The notes under the pieces were generated by a model, which was not told the DNA's origin, ran no database searches, and worked only from the letters and a program-made list of their open reading frames with translations. DNA of 64,000 nucleotides from Mollicutes bacterium. Lineage in GTDB: Bacteria > Bacillota_I > Bacilli_A > Izemoplasmatales > Izemoplasmataceae. Both the position numbers and the translations under genes were made by a program. This document shows positions 33,195-40,731 of the stretch, piece after piece. The stretch covers positions 1-64,000 of the forward strand of contig PWEL01000013.1 of assembly GCA_003553945.1 (NCBI GenBank), given 5' to 3'. Position 1 is the stretch's first letter, and each line of letters opens with the position of its first letter.

Positions 33195-33759
33195 GGGACC
33201 CTCCTCTCAATTTATAGAAATCGCGCGCCCTGTAGGCGATATCGGGCACATAATCTTCAGTCTCGAACAGTTTGATTGAATTATCCATCGCCTGGAATAC
33301 GGCGCGGTCGAGGTCCTTAAAAGCGATCTCCCGGACCTCCCTGCACGCCTCATAAGGCCTGTTCGGCTCAATATAGTCGCTGATGAAGATGATCTTCTCG
33401 AGCGTGCTCATGCGTGGACGCCCCACTACGTGCGAAGCGATCGCATTCAATATGGCCCTATCATCTATCCCGTAGCGCTCCTCTGCAAAAGCTGCGGCGC
33501 TGAACGCGTGGTAAAGAGGCGGTGTATAGATATCGAGAAGCTCTTCAGGGTAATAAAAAAGGATGAGCGTCCTGTGCCGCGAGATGCTGAAAGGCTTCGT
33601 GATATCGTGCAGAAGCGCGGCCAGCGCGGCGCGGTAGAGCGAGACCTTATGCTTGCGCGCAAGGAAAAGCGCGGTGGCGAGGACCCCCTTGATATGCGCA
33701 AGACGCCCGGGGTCATCGCTGAAGATCCTTTCCACATCGCGTTTGATCAATGCCAGCAT
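33187..33759 (-). CDS. yqeK: YqeK HD-domain protein (Ap4A hydrolase type)
   Basis: The 190-residue HD-fold protein has HIKGVLATALFLA, LLHDITKPFS, the YHAFSAAAFAEERYGI motif and AIASHVVGRPRMSTLEKIIFISD (read in parts). YqeK proteins hydrolyse diadenosine tetraphosphate symmetrically. The ATG at 33759 overlaps the yqeH TGA (TGATG); the longer track ORF extends into yqeH. nadD, usually just upstream in Bacilli, is absent. Confidence 0.9.
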   Translation of the reverse strand: MLALIKRDVERIFSDDPGRLAHIKGVLATALFLARKHKVSLYRAALAALLHDITKPFSISRHRTLILFYYPEELLDIYTPPLYHAFSAAAFAEERYGIDDRAILNAIASHVVGRPRMSTLEKIIFISDYIEPNRPYEACREVREIAFKDLDRAVFQAMDNSIKLFETEDYVPDIAYRARDFYKLRGGSHE

Positions 33760-34835
33760 CAGAGCAACGCCTCCCTTTGATAAGGCGTGACGCCCTTTGG
33801 GGTGTACACCCTGAGGACTCCGGACCCCTTGAGCGAGACAAACGCGAGTCCGGGGAATACAATGTCGCATTTCTCCTCCCGCTTGACGGGGAACTGATGC
33901 GCCTGCATATCGTGCACATGCGAGGAATCGAAGGGCGGTGTGAGGGTCTCTGCGGCCTTTTCGGCATATAGTTCATCCGCCTTGAGCATCTTCGTCCGAT
34001 GGATTGTCAGTCCTTCGCCGGCATGGATGATGAACGATGTAGGCAGGCCGCTGAGGAAATCTATACGGGCGAGCGCGCCGAGAAACAGTGTATGGTTGGG
34101 TTCGAGTTTGTAGCTTCTGGGTCTGATGGGCTTCCTTGGCTGAACGGCCTTCAAGGAATCCGCATCGAGGAGATTGTAATAATGATTGCGGTTGAAGAGC
34201 CCCGGCGTATCGAACAACCGCTTGTCCTCAAAGGGGATCTCGATGAAGCTCTGGGTCGTGCCGGGGGCGTAGAAAGTGGTGATGGGGGACGCCTCGGCGT
34301 CGATCATGCCGTTCACGAGCGTCGATTTCCCCACATTGGTCGCACCGACGAGATAGACATCCCTCCCCTTCGCGTGAGTGTCTATCGCCTTCAGCGCACG
34401 TTCGACGCCACGCTTTGAAAGCGCGCTTATGAGCTCTAAACCGATGGGTCGGTAGCCTTCCTCATGGAGAAGGGCATTCAAACGGTGCTTGATCTTGGCC
34501 GGATTCACCTGCCTGGGGAGAATATCGGACTTATTGGCGAGGATGAGCAGATTATCCCCCTTGTCAAGGCTCTTATAGGCAGGCACGAGCGAACCGTCCA
34601 CATCGAAGAGGTCGACGAGCAGTACAATCAACGCGTTGTCATCGATCGCACCGAGCATGTCGAGATAGTCCTCCCTGTCGAGCGATGTGCCGATGACCTC
34701 GCCGTAATGGCGCATCTTATAACAGCGCTGACAGTAGAGTCCGGCATTCTCATCGATGGCCTTCGGTGTGTAGAAAGGCTTCTCCGGGTCTTCATTCTGC
34801 AGGATGCCGCCACATCCCATGCAACGGACTTCCAC
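33759..34835 (-). CDS. yqeH: ribosome biogenesis GTPase YqeH
   Basis: The 358-residue circularly permuted GTPase has an N-terminal zinc finger (CMGCGG..CQRCYKMRHYGE), then G4 LILANKSD, G5 LISALSKRG, G1 VGATNVGKSTLVNGM and G3 LFDTPGLF in permuted order. It acts in 30S assembly. I prefer the GTG at 34835, giving MEVRCMGCGG like Bacillus YqeH, with AGAGGTGA 5 nt upstream; the GTG at 34844 lies inside that SD. Confidence 0.93.
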   Translation of the reverse strand: MEVRCMGCGGILQNEDPEKPFYTPKAIDENAGLYCQRCYKMRHYGEVIGTSLDREDYLDMLGAIDDNALIVLLVDLFDVDGSLVPAYKSLDKGDNLLILANKSDILPRQVNPAKIKHRLNALLHEEGYRPIGLELISALSKRGVERALKAIDTHAKGRDVYLVGATNVGKSTLVNGMIDAEASPITTFYAPGTTQSFIEIPFEDKRLFDTPGLFNRNHYYNLLDADSLKAVQPRKPIRPRSYKLEPNHTLFLGALARIDFLSGLPTSFIIHAGEGLTIHRTKMLKADELYAEKAAETLTPPFDSSHVHDMQAHQFPVKREEKCDIVFPGLAFVSLKGSGVLRVYTPKGVTPYQREALL

Positions 34836-34840
34836 AGGAC

Positions 34841-35392
34841 TCACCTCTTTCCGAGTTCCAACGACGCATACCGCGCCGGCTCCTTCTTCTCGATTCTTCT
34901 GAGTATCGCGCGTTCAATGCGCCGGTTGAACTTCGTATACCATTTCTCCGTCTTCGGCTTGATAGGATGCACCAATGCCGCACGGAGATCCGCACGTTTC
35001 GCGCCGTAGACATCGGTGAGGACCTGATCACCGATGACGAGGGATTTATCCTTCTCGGCGCCTATCTTTGAAAGGGCCCGTCTGAAACCGCGTTTCAAAG
35101 GTTTCTTGGCCCTGAACACACAAGGTACATCCAGAGCATCCGCGATCGGACGGATGCGCGAAGGCGTGTTGTTCGAGATCAGCACCACGGAAAAGGTGCG
35201 CCTGAGGGAGGCGAGGAATGTCTCGAGCGTCTCATCGGGCTTAGCCAGATCATAAGGCACGAGCGTATTGTCGATATCGATCAAAAGCGCGCGGACGCCT
35301 TCGGCGTACAGCGCATCGAAATCGAGGTTTTCAATGCGTTCGGCATGATAGTCCGGGATGCATTTGTAGGGACTTATGAGATACTGCAACAT
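34841..35392 (-). CDS. yqeG: YqeG family HAD phosphatase
   Basis: The 183-residue HAD-family protein has motif I LLIDIDNTLVPYD, motif II LISNNT, the KKPLKRGF lysine and motif IV VIGDQVLTDVYGAKR. The YqeG (TIGR01668) context, followed by yqeH, is conserved. The substrate is not established; phosphatidylglycerophosphate phosphatase activity is known for relatives. It opens the yqeG-yqeH-yqeK-rsfS operon. Confidence 0.9.
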   Translation of the reverse strand: MLQYLISPYKCIPDYHAERIENLDFDALYAEGVRALLIDIDNTLVPYDLAKPDETLETFLASLRRTFSVVLISNNTPSRIRPIADALDVPCVFRAKKPLKRGFRRALSKIGAEKDKSLVIGDQVLTDVYGAKRADLRAALVHPIKPKTEKWYTKFNRRIERAILRRIEKKEPARYASLELGKR

Positions 35393-35409
35393 ATCCTTCC
35401 TCCACTATC

Positions 35410-35438
35410 ATTATACTAAAGGGCCGGCGTTTTGTCAT
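35410..35438 (-). promoter_or_regulatory. promoter of the yqeG operon
   Basis: On the minus strand ATGACA, 17 bp, TATAAT, overlapping the 3' end of the ygjP-like gene. Confidence 0.65.
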
Positions 35439-36156
35439 GTGCGATCGTCACATAGTCCGCATGCCGGCGCTCGAGTTCACGGTATAGACTCTGATGGTCC
35501 GGACAGAGCGTCTTGAGCACACGGTAGAAGGCTCGGGAATGGTTCGCTTCTAGAAGATGCGCGAGCTCATGCGCGACGATGTAGGCGAGGAAGCGCCCAG
35601 GGTAATGAATCAGCACGAGATTCAGATTGATGTGCGCCTTCTTCGGGATGCAGCTTCCGAACTTGCTTTTCATGTACTGCGCCTTGAAGCGGACGGAGAA
35701 TTCAGAAAGCTCGGGGACACGCTCCGCGTAGTGTTCATAAAGCGCCCGGGCGTCCTTGAGAAGTGTATCGCGGAGAAAGCGCCGCATCGCTTCGATGCGC
35801 TTCTGAGGGGATTGATCCCTGCTATAGAGGACAAGACTGTCCCCGTGTTTCTCGACGCGCCTCGGCCTCCCCTCGCGGATGAAGACGGGGAACGGCTCGC
35901 CGTAAAGATGGATTTCATCCTCTAGGAGGCGCTCTTTGGGGTCTAGGAGCGATGGGAGGCGGAGAATCGACGCCGCTTGCGCTTTCACCGCACGCTCGAT
36001 CATTTCCCTGTCCGCAAAAATCGGCGCACTCACCTGATAGTGAAGGCGCCTGAAAGGCTTGATATATATACGTCGCTGGTTGCGGTTCTTTTTGACATCG
36101 AAGGTGAGGGTGCGCCCGTCTATATCGACATGAAGCCTTAAAGATGCCCAACCCAA
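35416..36156 (-). CDS. YgjP-type (M48-like) zinc metallopeptidase
   Basis: The 246-residue protein of the YgjP/DUF45 family has the zinc motif VAHELAHLLEANHS, with a further HSRAF segment, and the conserved KSKFGSCIPKKAHINLNL. It is cytoplasmic, without membrane helices. The start is unsure: the only in-frame initiator is TTG at 36156, which overlaps the mtnN 3' end by 19 bp and has no clear SD, so translation may be coupled to mtnN. Confidence 0.82.
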   Translation of the reverse strand: MGWASLRLHVDIDGRTLTFDVKKNRNQRRIYIKPFRRLHYQVSAPIFADREMIERAVKAQAASILRLPSLLDPKERLLEDEIHLYGEPFPVFIREGRPRRVEKHGDSLVLYSRDQSPQKRIEAMRRFLRDTLLKDARALYEHYAERVPELSEFSVRFKAQYMKSKFGSCIPKKAHINLNLVLIHYPGRFLAYIVAHELAHLLEANHSRAFYRVLKTLCPDHQSLYRELERRHADYVTIAHDKTPAL

Positions 36157-36821
36157 TGCGATACGGCTTCAGTGACACTATTGAGCGCGCGGACGACGCG
36201 TTGCTCGTGGTCGTCAAGCTGGTCTGCTTCCCCCAGGATGTCGGAAATCCCACGGACGGCCAGGAAAGACGCATCATGAAGTGTGGCCGTATGTGCGATC
36301 GCCGCCGATTCCATATCCACTGCGGCGATGTCCTGATATCTTTCATAGAAGGGGCGCAGCGGCACATCGTCGGTGAGGAACTGATCCCCCGTGGCGATGA
36401 GGCCGACCGTATAGCGGTAGGCCAGAGTATCCAACGTTCTCTTCATGGACGCAAGGTGGGTCTCGTCGCTCAAAAACACTGTATCGTGTCCGGGAATCTG
36501 CCCCGGAGCATAGCCGAAAGGGGGGACATCCACATCATGATAGAAAGCGCCGCGGGCGAGGACGATGCCGCCGAGAGGGGCATGGACGCCGCCGGCGATG
36601 CCGACGCTCATGAACACATCCACATCGAAAGAGCACGCGACGCGGGTGAGTGCCTGCGCGGCATGCACCTTTCCTATCTTCGTGCGGAACATGCGGAGGG
36701 TGTGCGCACCGATTTCCGCTTCATAATACACAGTATCATGGAAGGATCTCCTTGCGAAGTCGAAAAGCTCCAAAAACGCCTGTTCCTCTTCTTCCATCGC
36801 CACAAACAACACAATATCCAC
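36138..36821 (-). CDS. mtnN: 5'-methylthioadenosine/S-adenosylhomocysteine nucleosidase
   Basis: The 227-residue PNP/UDP-type nucleosidase has IVLFVAMEEEEQAF, GKVHAAQALTR, GIAGGVHAPLGGIVLA, LIATGDQFL and AVDMESAAIAH followed by RGISD, the catalytic Glu/Asp set of MTAN. It clears the by-products of SAM-dependent methylation and polyamine synthesis. The start is GTG with GGGGGTAG upstream. Bacillus also has mtnN near greA. Confidence 0.92.
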   Translation of the reverse strand: MDIVLFVAMEEEEQAFLELFDFARRSFHDTVYYEAEIGAHTLRMFRTKIGKVHAAQALTRVACSFDVDVFMSVGIAGGVHAPLGGIVLARGAFYHDVDVPPFGYAPGQIPGHDTVFLSDETHLASMKRTLDTLAYRYTVGLIATGDQFLTDDVPLRPFYERYQDIAAVDMESAAIAHTATLHDASFLAVRGISDILGEADQLDDHEQRVVRALNSVTEAVSHWVGHL

Positions 36822-36842
36822 TACATTCTACCCCCTGCAATG

Positions 36843-36868
36843 AAAAAAAGAATGACAGGCATTCTTTA
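36843..36868 (-). terminator. terminator after greA
   Basis: AAAGAATG/CATTCTTT with a five-nt loop and a run of seven Ts on the minus strand. It overlaps the end of greA and may partly insulate mtnN. Confidence 0.7.
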
Positions 36869-37339
36869 TTTCACATCGACAATAGTGATGTTGAGCTCGC
36901 GGTTGGACTGGGTGCGGACGATTTTCGAATCGCCCTTTTTCATGCCGAGGACAGCCTTCCCGATAGGTGATTCGTTGGAGATCTTGTTGTCGAAGGGGTC
37001 GGCCTCGAGCGATCCGACGATGCTGTATTGCTTCGGGTCTTCGCCATTGATCTGCATCGTGACAGTCTTCCCGATATTGACTTGATTGTTGTTGCCGTCG
37101 TCCTTGATGAGCTCGGCATTCTTGAGAATATGCTCGATCTCCTTGATGCGCGCCTCGATAAGCGCCTGCTCGTCGCGAGCCGCGTCATAGTCCGCGTTCT
37201 CGCTGAGATCGCCCATTGCTCTCGCTTCCTTGAGCGCTTCACGGTTCCGCTCGCGTTCAGTTGTCTTGAGATGCTCGAGTTCGCTCTTGAGCTTCTCTAT
37301 CCCTTTGCGGGTGAGTTTATGTACATTATTGTTGTCCAT
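36866..37339 (-). CDS. greA: transcription elongation factor GreA
   Basis: The 157-residue protein has the GreA coiled coil (LTRKGIEKLKSELEHLK..) with the catalytic tip acidic residues in MGDLSENADYDAARDEQ and the C-terminal FKBP-like domain ending ISNESPIGKAVLGMKKGD. It rescues backtracked RNA polymerase. AAGGAGG precedes the ATG, and it has its own promoter. Confidence 0.96.
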   Translation of the reverse strand: MDNNNVHKLTRKGIEKLKSELEHLKTTERERNREALKEARAMGDLSENADYDAARDEQALIEARIKEIEHILKNAELIKDDGNNNQVNIGKTVTMQINGEDPKQYSIVGSLEADPFDNKISNESPIGKAVLGMKKGDSKIVRTQSNRELNITIVDVK

Positions 37340-37365
37340 GGGTAACCTCCTTTTGAATTAAAGGC

Positions 37366-37394
37366 ATTATATCATGTTTTAATGCTTGTGACAA
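37366..37394 (-). promoter_or_regulatory. greA promoter
   Basis: On the minus strand TTGTCA, 17 bp, TATAAT. Confidence 0.8.
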
Positions 37395-37401
37395 TCGATT
37401 T

Positions 37402-38589
37402 TTAACCCGCTTTGCGCAGGATGTCATAGGGCTTTAATGCGACAGGGCTCTTCAATGTTATACGTTGCTGGGGATGCCGGGCAGTCTGCACGCTCCGGCC
37501 TTCCTCGTCCCACATGGCGAGGGGCTTGAACGTCGCAGGTTCTCCTTCGGGAGAGAAGCGTTCGAGGATGTCGCCGGCGGTGAAATGGTTGCGCTGCTCG
37601 ATGAGGGCGAGCCCTGAGTCCTCGTCGTATTCGAGCACTAGAGCGGCGAAATCCTGCGTCGGCCGCTGCCTGTCTATATTGTAGAGCTGCTGCTTTCCGA
37701 GAGGGTCCCCGCCGAGAAAACCGGGGCCCACCTCGCGGTTCATCGCTTTTGAAAGCATTGATCGATACGCCTCTATATCAACCGTTTCTCCTCTGCAGAC
37801 ATCGTCGATGAGACGGCGATAGGTGTTGACGATTGTGGCGATATAATGGAGGCTCTTCATCCGTCCCTCGATTTTCACACTGTCGACACCGGCCTCTATG
37901 AGGGCGGGAAGATGCGGAAGCGCCGCAAGGTCTTTCGACCCCATGAGGAACGGCTGGGAGCGGTTAAGCCTCACCCCGTCGCTATAGAGGTCGTACTCCC
38001 AGCGGCATGAATGCGCGCAGCCGCCCCTGTTGGCGTCCCGTCCGGTCATCGTGTTCGACAGCGTGCATCGGCCCGAGAAGGCCACGCACATGCCGCCATG
38101 GATGAAGATCTCGAGTGACATGCGCGTCTTCGCCTTTATACGGCGGATGCTTTCTAGATCAAGTTCACGTGCCAGAATGACGCGCTTTGCACCATGCGCC
38201 TCCCAGAAGCGTACCGCTTCGCTGTTGGTGAGAGACTGCTGGGTGGAGATGTGGAAGGGAAGCGCCGTCAGATGACGGATTTTCTGCGCCACGGCGAACG
38301 AAGCGCAGATGAGGGCGTCCACACCGAGCGCCTCGAGTTGTTCAATGTATGCTTCGAAATGCTTCAGATCCTCCGGATGGGGCAAGACATTCACCGTGAC
38401 ATAAATCCGCCTCCCGCGTTCATGTGCATAGGAGACAGCCTGCTCGATGTCCTCCAGGGTGAAATTCGAAGCTCTCGCCCGCAGCGAGAACGATTTGCCG
38501 CCGATATAAGCGGCATCGGCGCCGTAGGCGAACGCCATCTTCAGTTTTTCAAGATTGCCGGCCGGCGCCAGTAGCTCTGGTCTTTTCAT
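37402..38589 (-). CDS. trhP2: U32 family tRNA hydroxylation protein P2
   Basis: The 395-residue 'peptidase U32' protein (YrrO type) has LLAPAGNLEKLKMAFAYGAD, the signature EIFIHGGMCVAFSGRCTLS, cysteines in NRGGCAHSCRWEY likely binding an FeS cluster, and KIEGRMKS. Bacillus TrhP1/TrhP2 create 5-hydroxyuridine at tRNA position 34 from prephenate. Context (trmR and trhP1 directly upstream) supports this rather than proteolysis. Its start overlaps the trhP1 end by 4 bp. Confidence 0.9.
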   Translation of the reverse strand: MKRPELLAPAGNLEKLKMAFAYGADAAYIGGKSFSLRARASNFTLEDIEQAVSYAHERGRRIYVTVNVLPHPEDLKHFEAYIEQLEALGVDALICASFAVAQKIRHLTALPFHISTQQSLTNSEAVRFWEAHGAKRVILARELDLESIRRIKAKTRMSLEIFIHGGMCVAFSGRCTLSNTMTGRDANRGGCAHSCRWEYDLYSDGVRLNRSQPFLMGSKDLAALPHLPALIEAGVDSVKIEGRMKSLHYIATIVNTYRRLIDDVCRGETVDIEAYRSMLSKAMNREVGPGFLGGDPLGKQQLYNIDRQRPTQDFAALVLEYDEDSGLALIEQRNHFTAGDILERFSPEGEPATFKPLAMWDEEGRSVQTARHPQQRITLKSPVALKPYDILRKAG

Positions 38590-39464
38590 CCCGCATCCCC
38601 CTTCCTCTCATGGGTCGGGAGGCGGAGGAATCCTTCATCATGGTCGCTATATCGTTCATGAAGCGCATCGGGGGTTTCTCCTTTATTCAAGGTGATATAA
38701 TCATCGACGATATCGAGCACGCGTTTCCTCTCATAGAAAAGCGTATCGATGAAAAAATAATCAAGCACTTCCCCGAGGCGGTCGAACGCATTGAAGGAGG
38801 CACGGGGAAGGGTCCTGTAGACATGCGTCCCGTGAGCGTCCTGGACGAAAGGGTACTCTGTTTCGCGCTCCCTTTCAAGGAGGGAAAGACGCACCCCTTC
38901 ATAACAATCCGCATCGAAATCCCCGGTGTGCTCCGCAAATGTCTTGAGAAGACGGCGGTATGAATGAAACACGTTCACATAGCCGTGACCGACGAACGCC
39001 AGCGGCAGCGCGGAGGTTTCGGCGAATGCCTCAATCGCATCCAGCGTAAGCTCCCTTGAGAGCACTACGGCGTGGATGTCCGCGGGGGCGAAAAAAGAAA
39101 CATCCCCGGGATGGGTGGTGTATGTTTCAGGATGGTAGATGAGATAGTTCTCAAGACCGAGACGGCGAGCGATGTTCAGCACGGCCAGATCGGCGAAGAT
39201 GATGCCGTCGAATAACATAGAGCGCACAGCGTCGAGTCTTTCTTCAAGATGCGGAAGGTCATCCTCGAACATCACAGCGTTCATCATGAAGAACACCTTT
39301 TTTCCAGCCCTTTTGGCCCGCGCCGAAAGTCCCGCCAAAACATCGGGCGAGAACGCCCCCCTGACGCGATGCGCGAAAGGGGCGACCCCCAGGATGATGC
39401 CGTCTATCTCCTTATCAAGCAATTCCTCAAGCAGTGAATCATCACTCATCACATAGAGTTGCAT
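38586..39464 (-). CDS. trhP1: U32 family tRNA hydroxylation protein P1
   Basis: The 292-residue YrrN-type protein is related to the U32 family but lacks its cysteine signature: IDGIILGVAPFAHRVRG, IFADLAVLNIARRLG, SRELTLDAIEAFAE. It works with TrhP2 in Bacillus. AAGGAGG directly abuts the ATG at 39470 and lies 6 nt before the ATG at 39464, which I use. It overlaps the trmR 3' end. Confidence 0.85.
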   Translation of the reverse strand: MQLYVMSDDSLLEELLDKEIDGIILGVAPFAHRVRGAFSPDVLAGLSARAKRAGKKVFFMMNAVMFEDDLPHLEERLDAVRSMLFDGIIFADLAVLNIARRLGLENYLIYHPETYTTHPGDVSFFAPADIHAVVLSRELTLDAIEAFAETSALPLAFVGHGYVNVFHSYRRLLKTFAEHTGDFDADCYEGVRLSLLERERETEYPFVQDAHGTHVYRTLPRASFNAFDRLGEVLDYFFIDTLFYERKRVLDIVDDYITLNKGETPDALHERYSDHDEGFLRLPTHERKGDAG

Positions 39465-40041
39465 CGCCATCCTCCTTGATCGCAAGCAACATCCCGTCAT
39501 CAATGTCGTAGACATGCGCATCGAAACGCCTGTCCCGCTCCAGGCGCTCGTTGAACGCCGTCATCCGCTCGATCAGTCTGTGATGACGTTTCGGCGCCTC
39601 GCTTTTATCCAGATTCATGAATCGCGCATTGTCGGCGAGAAGAACGCCGCCCTCGGCGAGATAAGGGGAGAGGTGTTCAAAAAACGTTTCATAATGCGCC
39701 TTGCCTGCATCTATGAATAAAAAATCGAACGGGACATCGAAAGGATTGTCGGCTATATCGCGCGCATCCGCGCAGACAACCTCGATGCGTTCGAAGAGCC
39801 CCGCTTCGCGGATGTACCCGCGCGCTCTATCCGCGAGAGCCTCGTCCTTCTCAAACGTCTTGATGTGAACATCAGGATGCGCCTTCGCCATAAGAATGGC
39901 GCTGTAACCGATCGCAGTGCCTATCTCGAGGACCCGGGAGGGCTTGGCGAGTCTGACGATATGCGTTAAAAAACGGGCACTCCCGGAGGAGAGGACCGGT
40001 ATCCCCTCGCGCCGGGCGTGCGCACGCATGGTGGAAAGCAT
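39442..40041 (-). CDS. trmR: tRNA 5-hydroxyuridine methyltransferase (YrrM)
   Basis: The 199-residue SAM-dependent O-methyltransferase has RVLEIGTAIGYSAILMA (SAM motif I), KTFEKDEALADRAR, FDFLFIDAGKAHYETFF and LLADNARFMNL. The YrrM/TrmR family makes 5-methoxyuridine from 5-hydroxyuridine in tRNA, completing what TrhP1/P2 start, and the three genes are consecutive. The start at 40041 has CAGGAG about 9 nt upstream, within the end of yrzB; the longer track start is inside yrzB. Confidence 0.88.
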   Translation of the reverse strand: MLSTMRAHARREGIPVLSSGSARFLTHIVRLAKPSRVLEIGTAIGYSAILMAKAHPDVHIKTFEKDEALADRARGYIREAGLFERIEVVCADARDIADNPFDVPFDFLFIDAGKAHYETFFEHLSPYLAEGGVLLADNARFMNLDKSEAPKRHHRLIERMTAFNERLERDRRFDAHVYDIDDGMLLAIKEDGDATLCDE

Positions 40042-40046
40042 GTGGC

Positions 40047-40313
40047 TCACTCCTGGCCTTCCTCTTCTTCTAGAAACGTATTGAGCACTTCTTCGACGAT
40101 GTCCCATTCCTCATCCGATTCAATCGGCATGAGGCGGCCCCCGTCCGTATCCTCTTCGTTATAGATCGCGGCGAAGACTTCATCGGAATCCCCGGGCTCC
40201 TTGTATACGACATAATTCTTCTGGGTCTTGTCGGACTTGAAAGTCAGAACGATCTCATAATCGTGCTCATTGCCTTCTTCGTCGATGACGCGGAGTGTCT
40301 TATCGTCCCCCAT
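40047..40313 (-). CDS. yrzB: DUF1292 protein YrzB
   Basis: The 88-residue acidic protein matches DUF1292 (YrzB): DEEGNEHDYEIVLTFKSDKT, NYVVYKEPGDSDEVFAAIYNE and the WDIVEEVLNTFLEEEE tail. Function is unknown; the ruvX-yrzB neighbourhood is conserved in Bacilli. GTG-ATG-ATG follow AAGGAG closely, and the ATG at 40313 has the best spacing. It overlaps the ruvX 3' end. mltG (yrrL), which follows in Bacillus, is absent. Confidence 0.88.
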   Translation of the reverse strand: MGDDKTLRVIDEEGNEHDYEIVLTFKSDKTQKNYVVYKEPGDSDEVFAAIYNEEDTDGGRLMPIESDEEWDIVEEVLNTFLEEEEGQE

Positions 40314-40731
40314 CATCACGCTCCTTATCCAAATAGTCTTGAAGCAGCACCACGGCCGCCTCCTGATCCAAGGTCCTCTGGCGCTTCTTGCGGGAACGCC
40401 CCGCCTCCCGCATGCGGGAGGCGGCCATTCTCGTCGTCAGTCTTTCGTCATACAGCGTTATTGTAACATCAACGCGCGTTTCCAACAACGCCTTGAACGC
40501 CTCGACCTTCTCGGCCTGCTCGCCCCGCGTGCCGTCCATGTTCCTCGGGTAGCCCAGTATGATCTCATCGACCGGCTCGTCCGCGAGGACCTCCGATACG
40601 CGTTCGGTCATGGCGGCATAGTCACCGCTTGCGAAGCGGGCGTTCTCAAGTCCCCTGGCGAGCATGCCGTGGGCATCGCTGATCGCGATGCCGAGCGAGG
40701 CGTCGCCGAGATCCAGAGCGAGTTTCTTCAC
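40300..40731 (-). CDS. ruvX: RuvX/YqgF Holliday-junction resolvase-like nuclease
   Basis: The 143-residue RNase H-fold protein has LALDLGDASLGIAISD, ILGYPRNMDGTRGEQAE, DERLTTRMA and TLDQEAAVVLLQDYLD. It is implicated in 16S rRNA 5' processing and/or Holliday-junction resolution. Its start overlaps the alaS stop by 4 bp. Confidence 0.92.
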   Translation of the reverse strand: MKKLALDLGDASLGIAISDAHGMLARGLENARFASGDYAAMTERVSEVLADEPVDEIILGYPRNMDGTRGEQAEKVEAFKALLETRVDVTITLYDERLTTRMAASRMREAGRSRKKRQRTLDQEAAVVLLQDYLDKERDDGGR

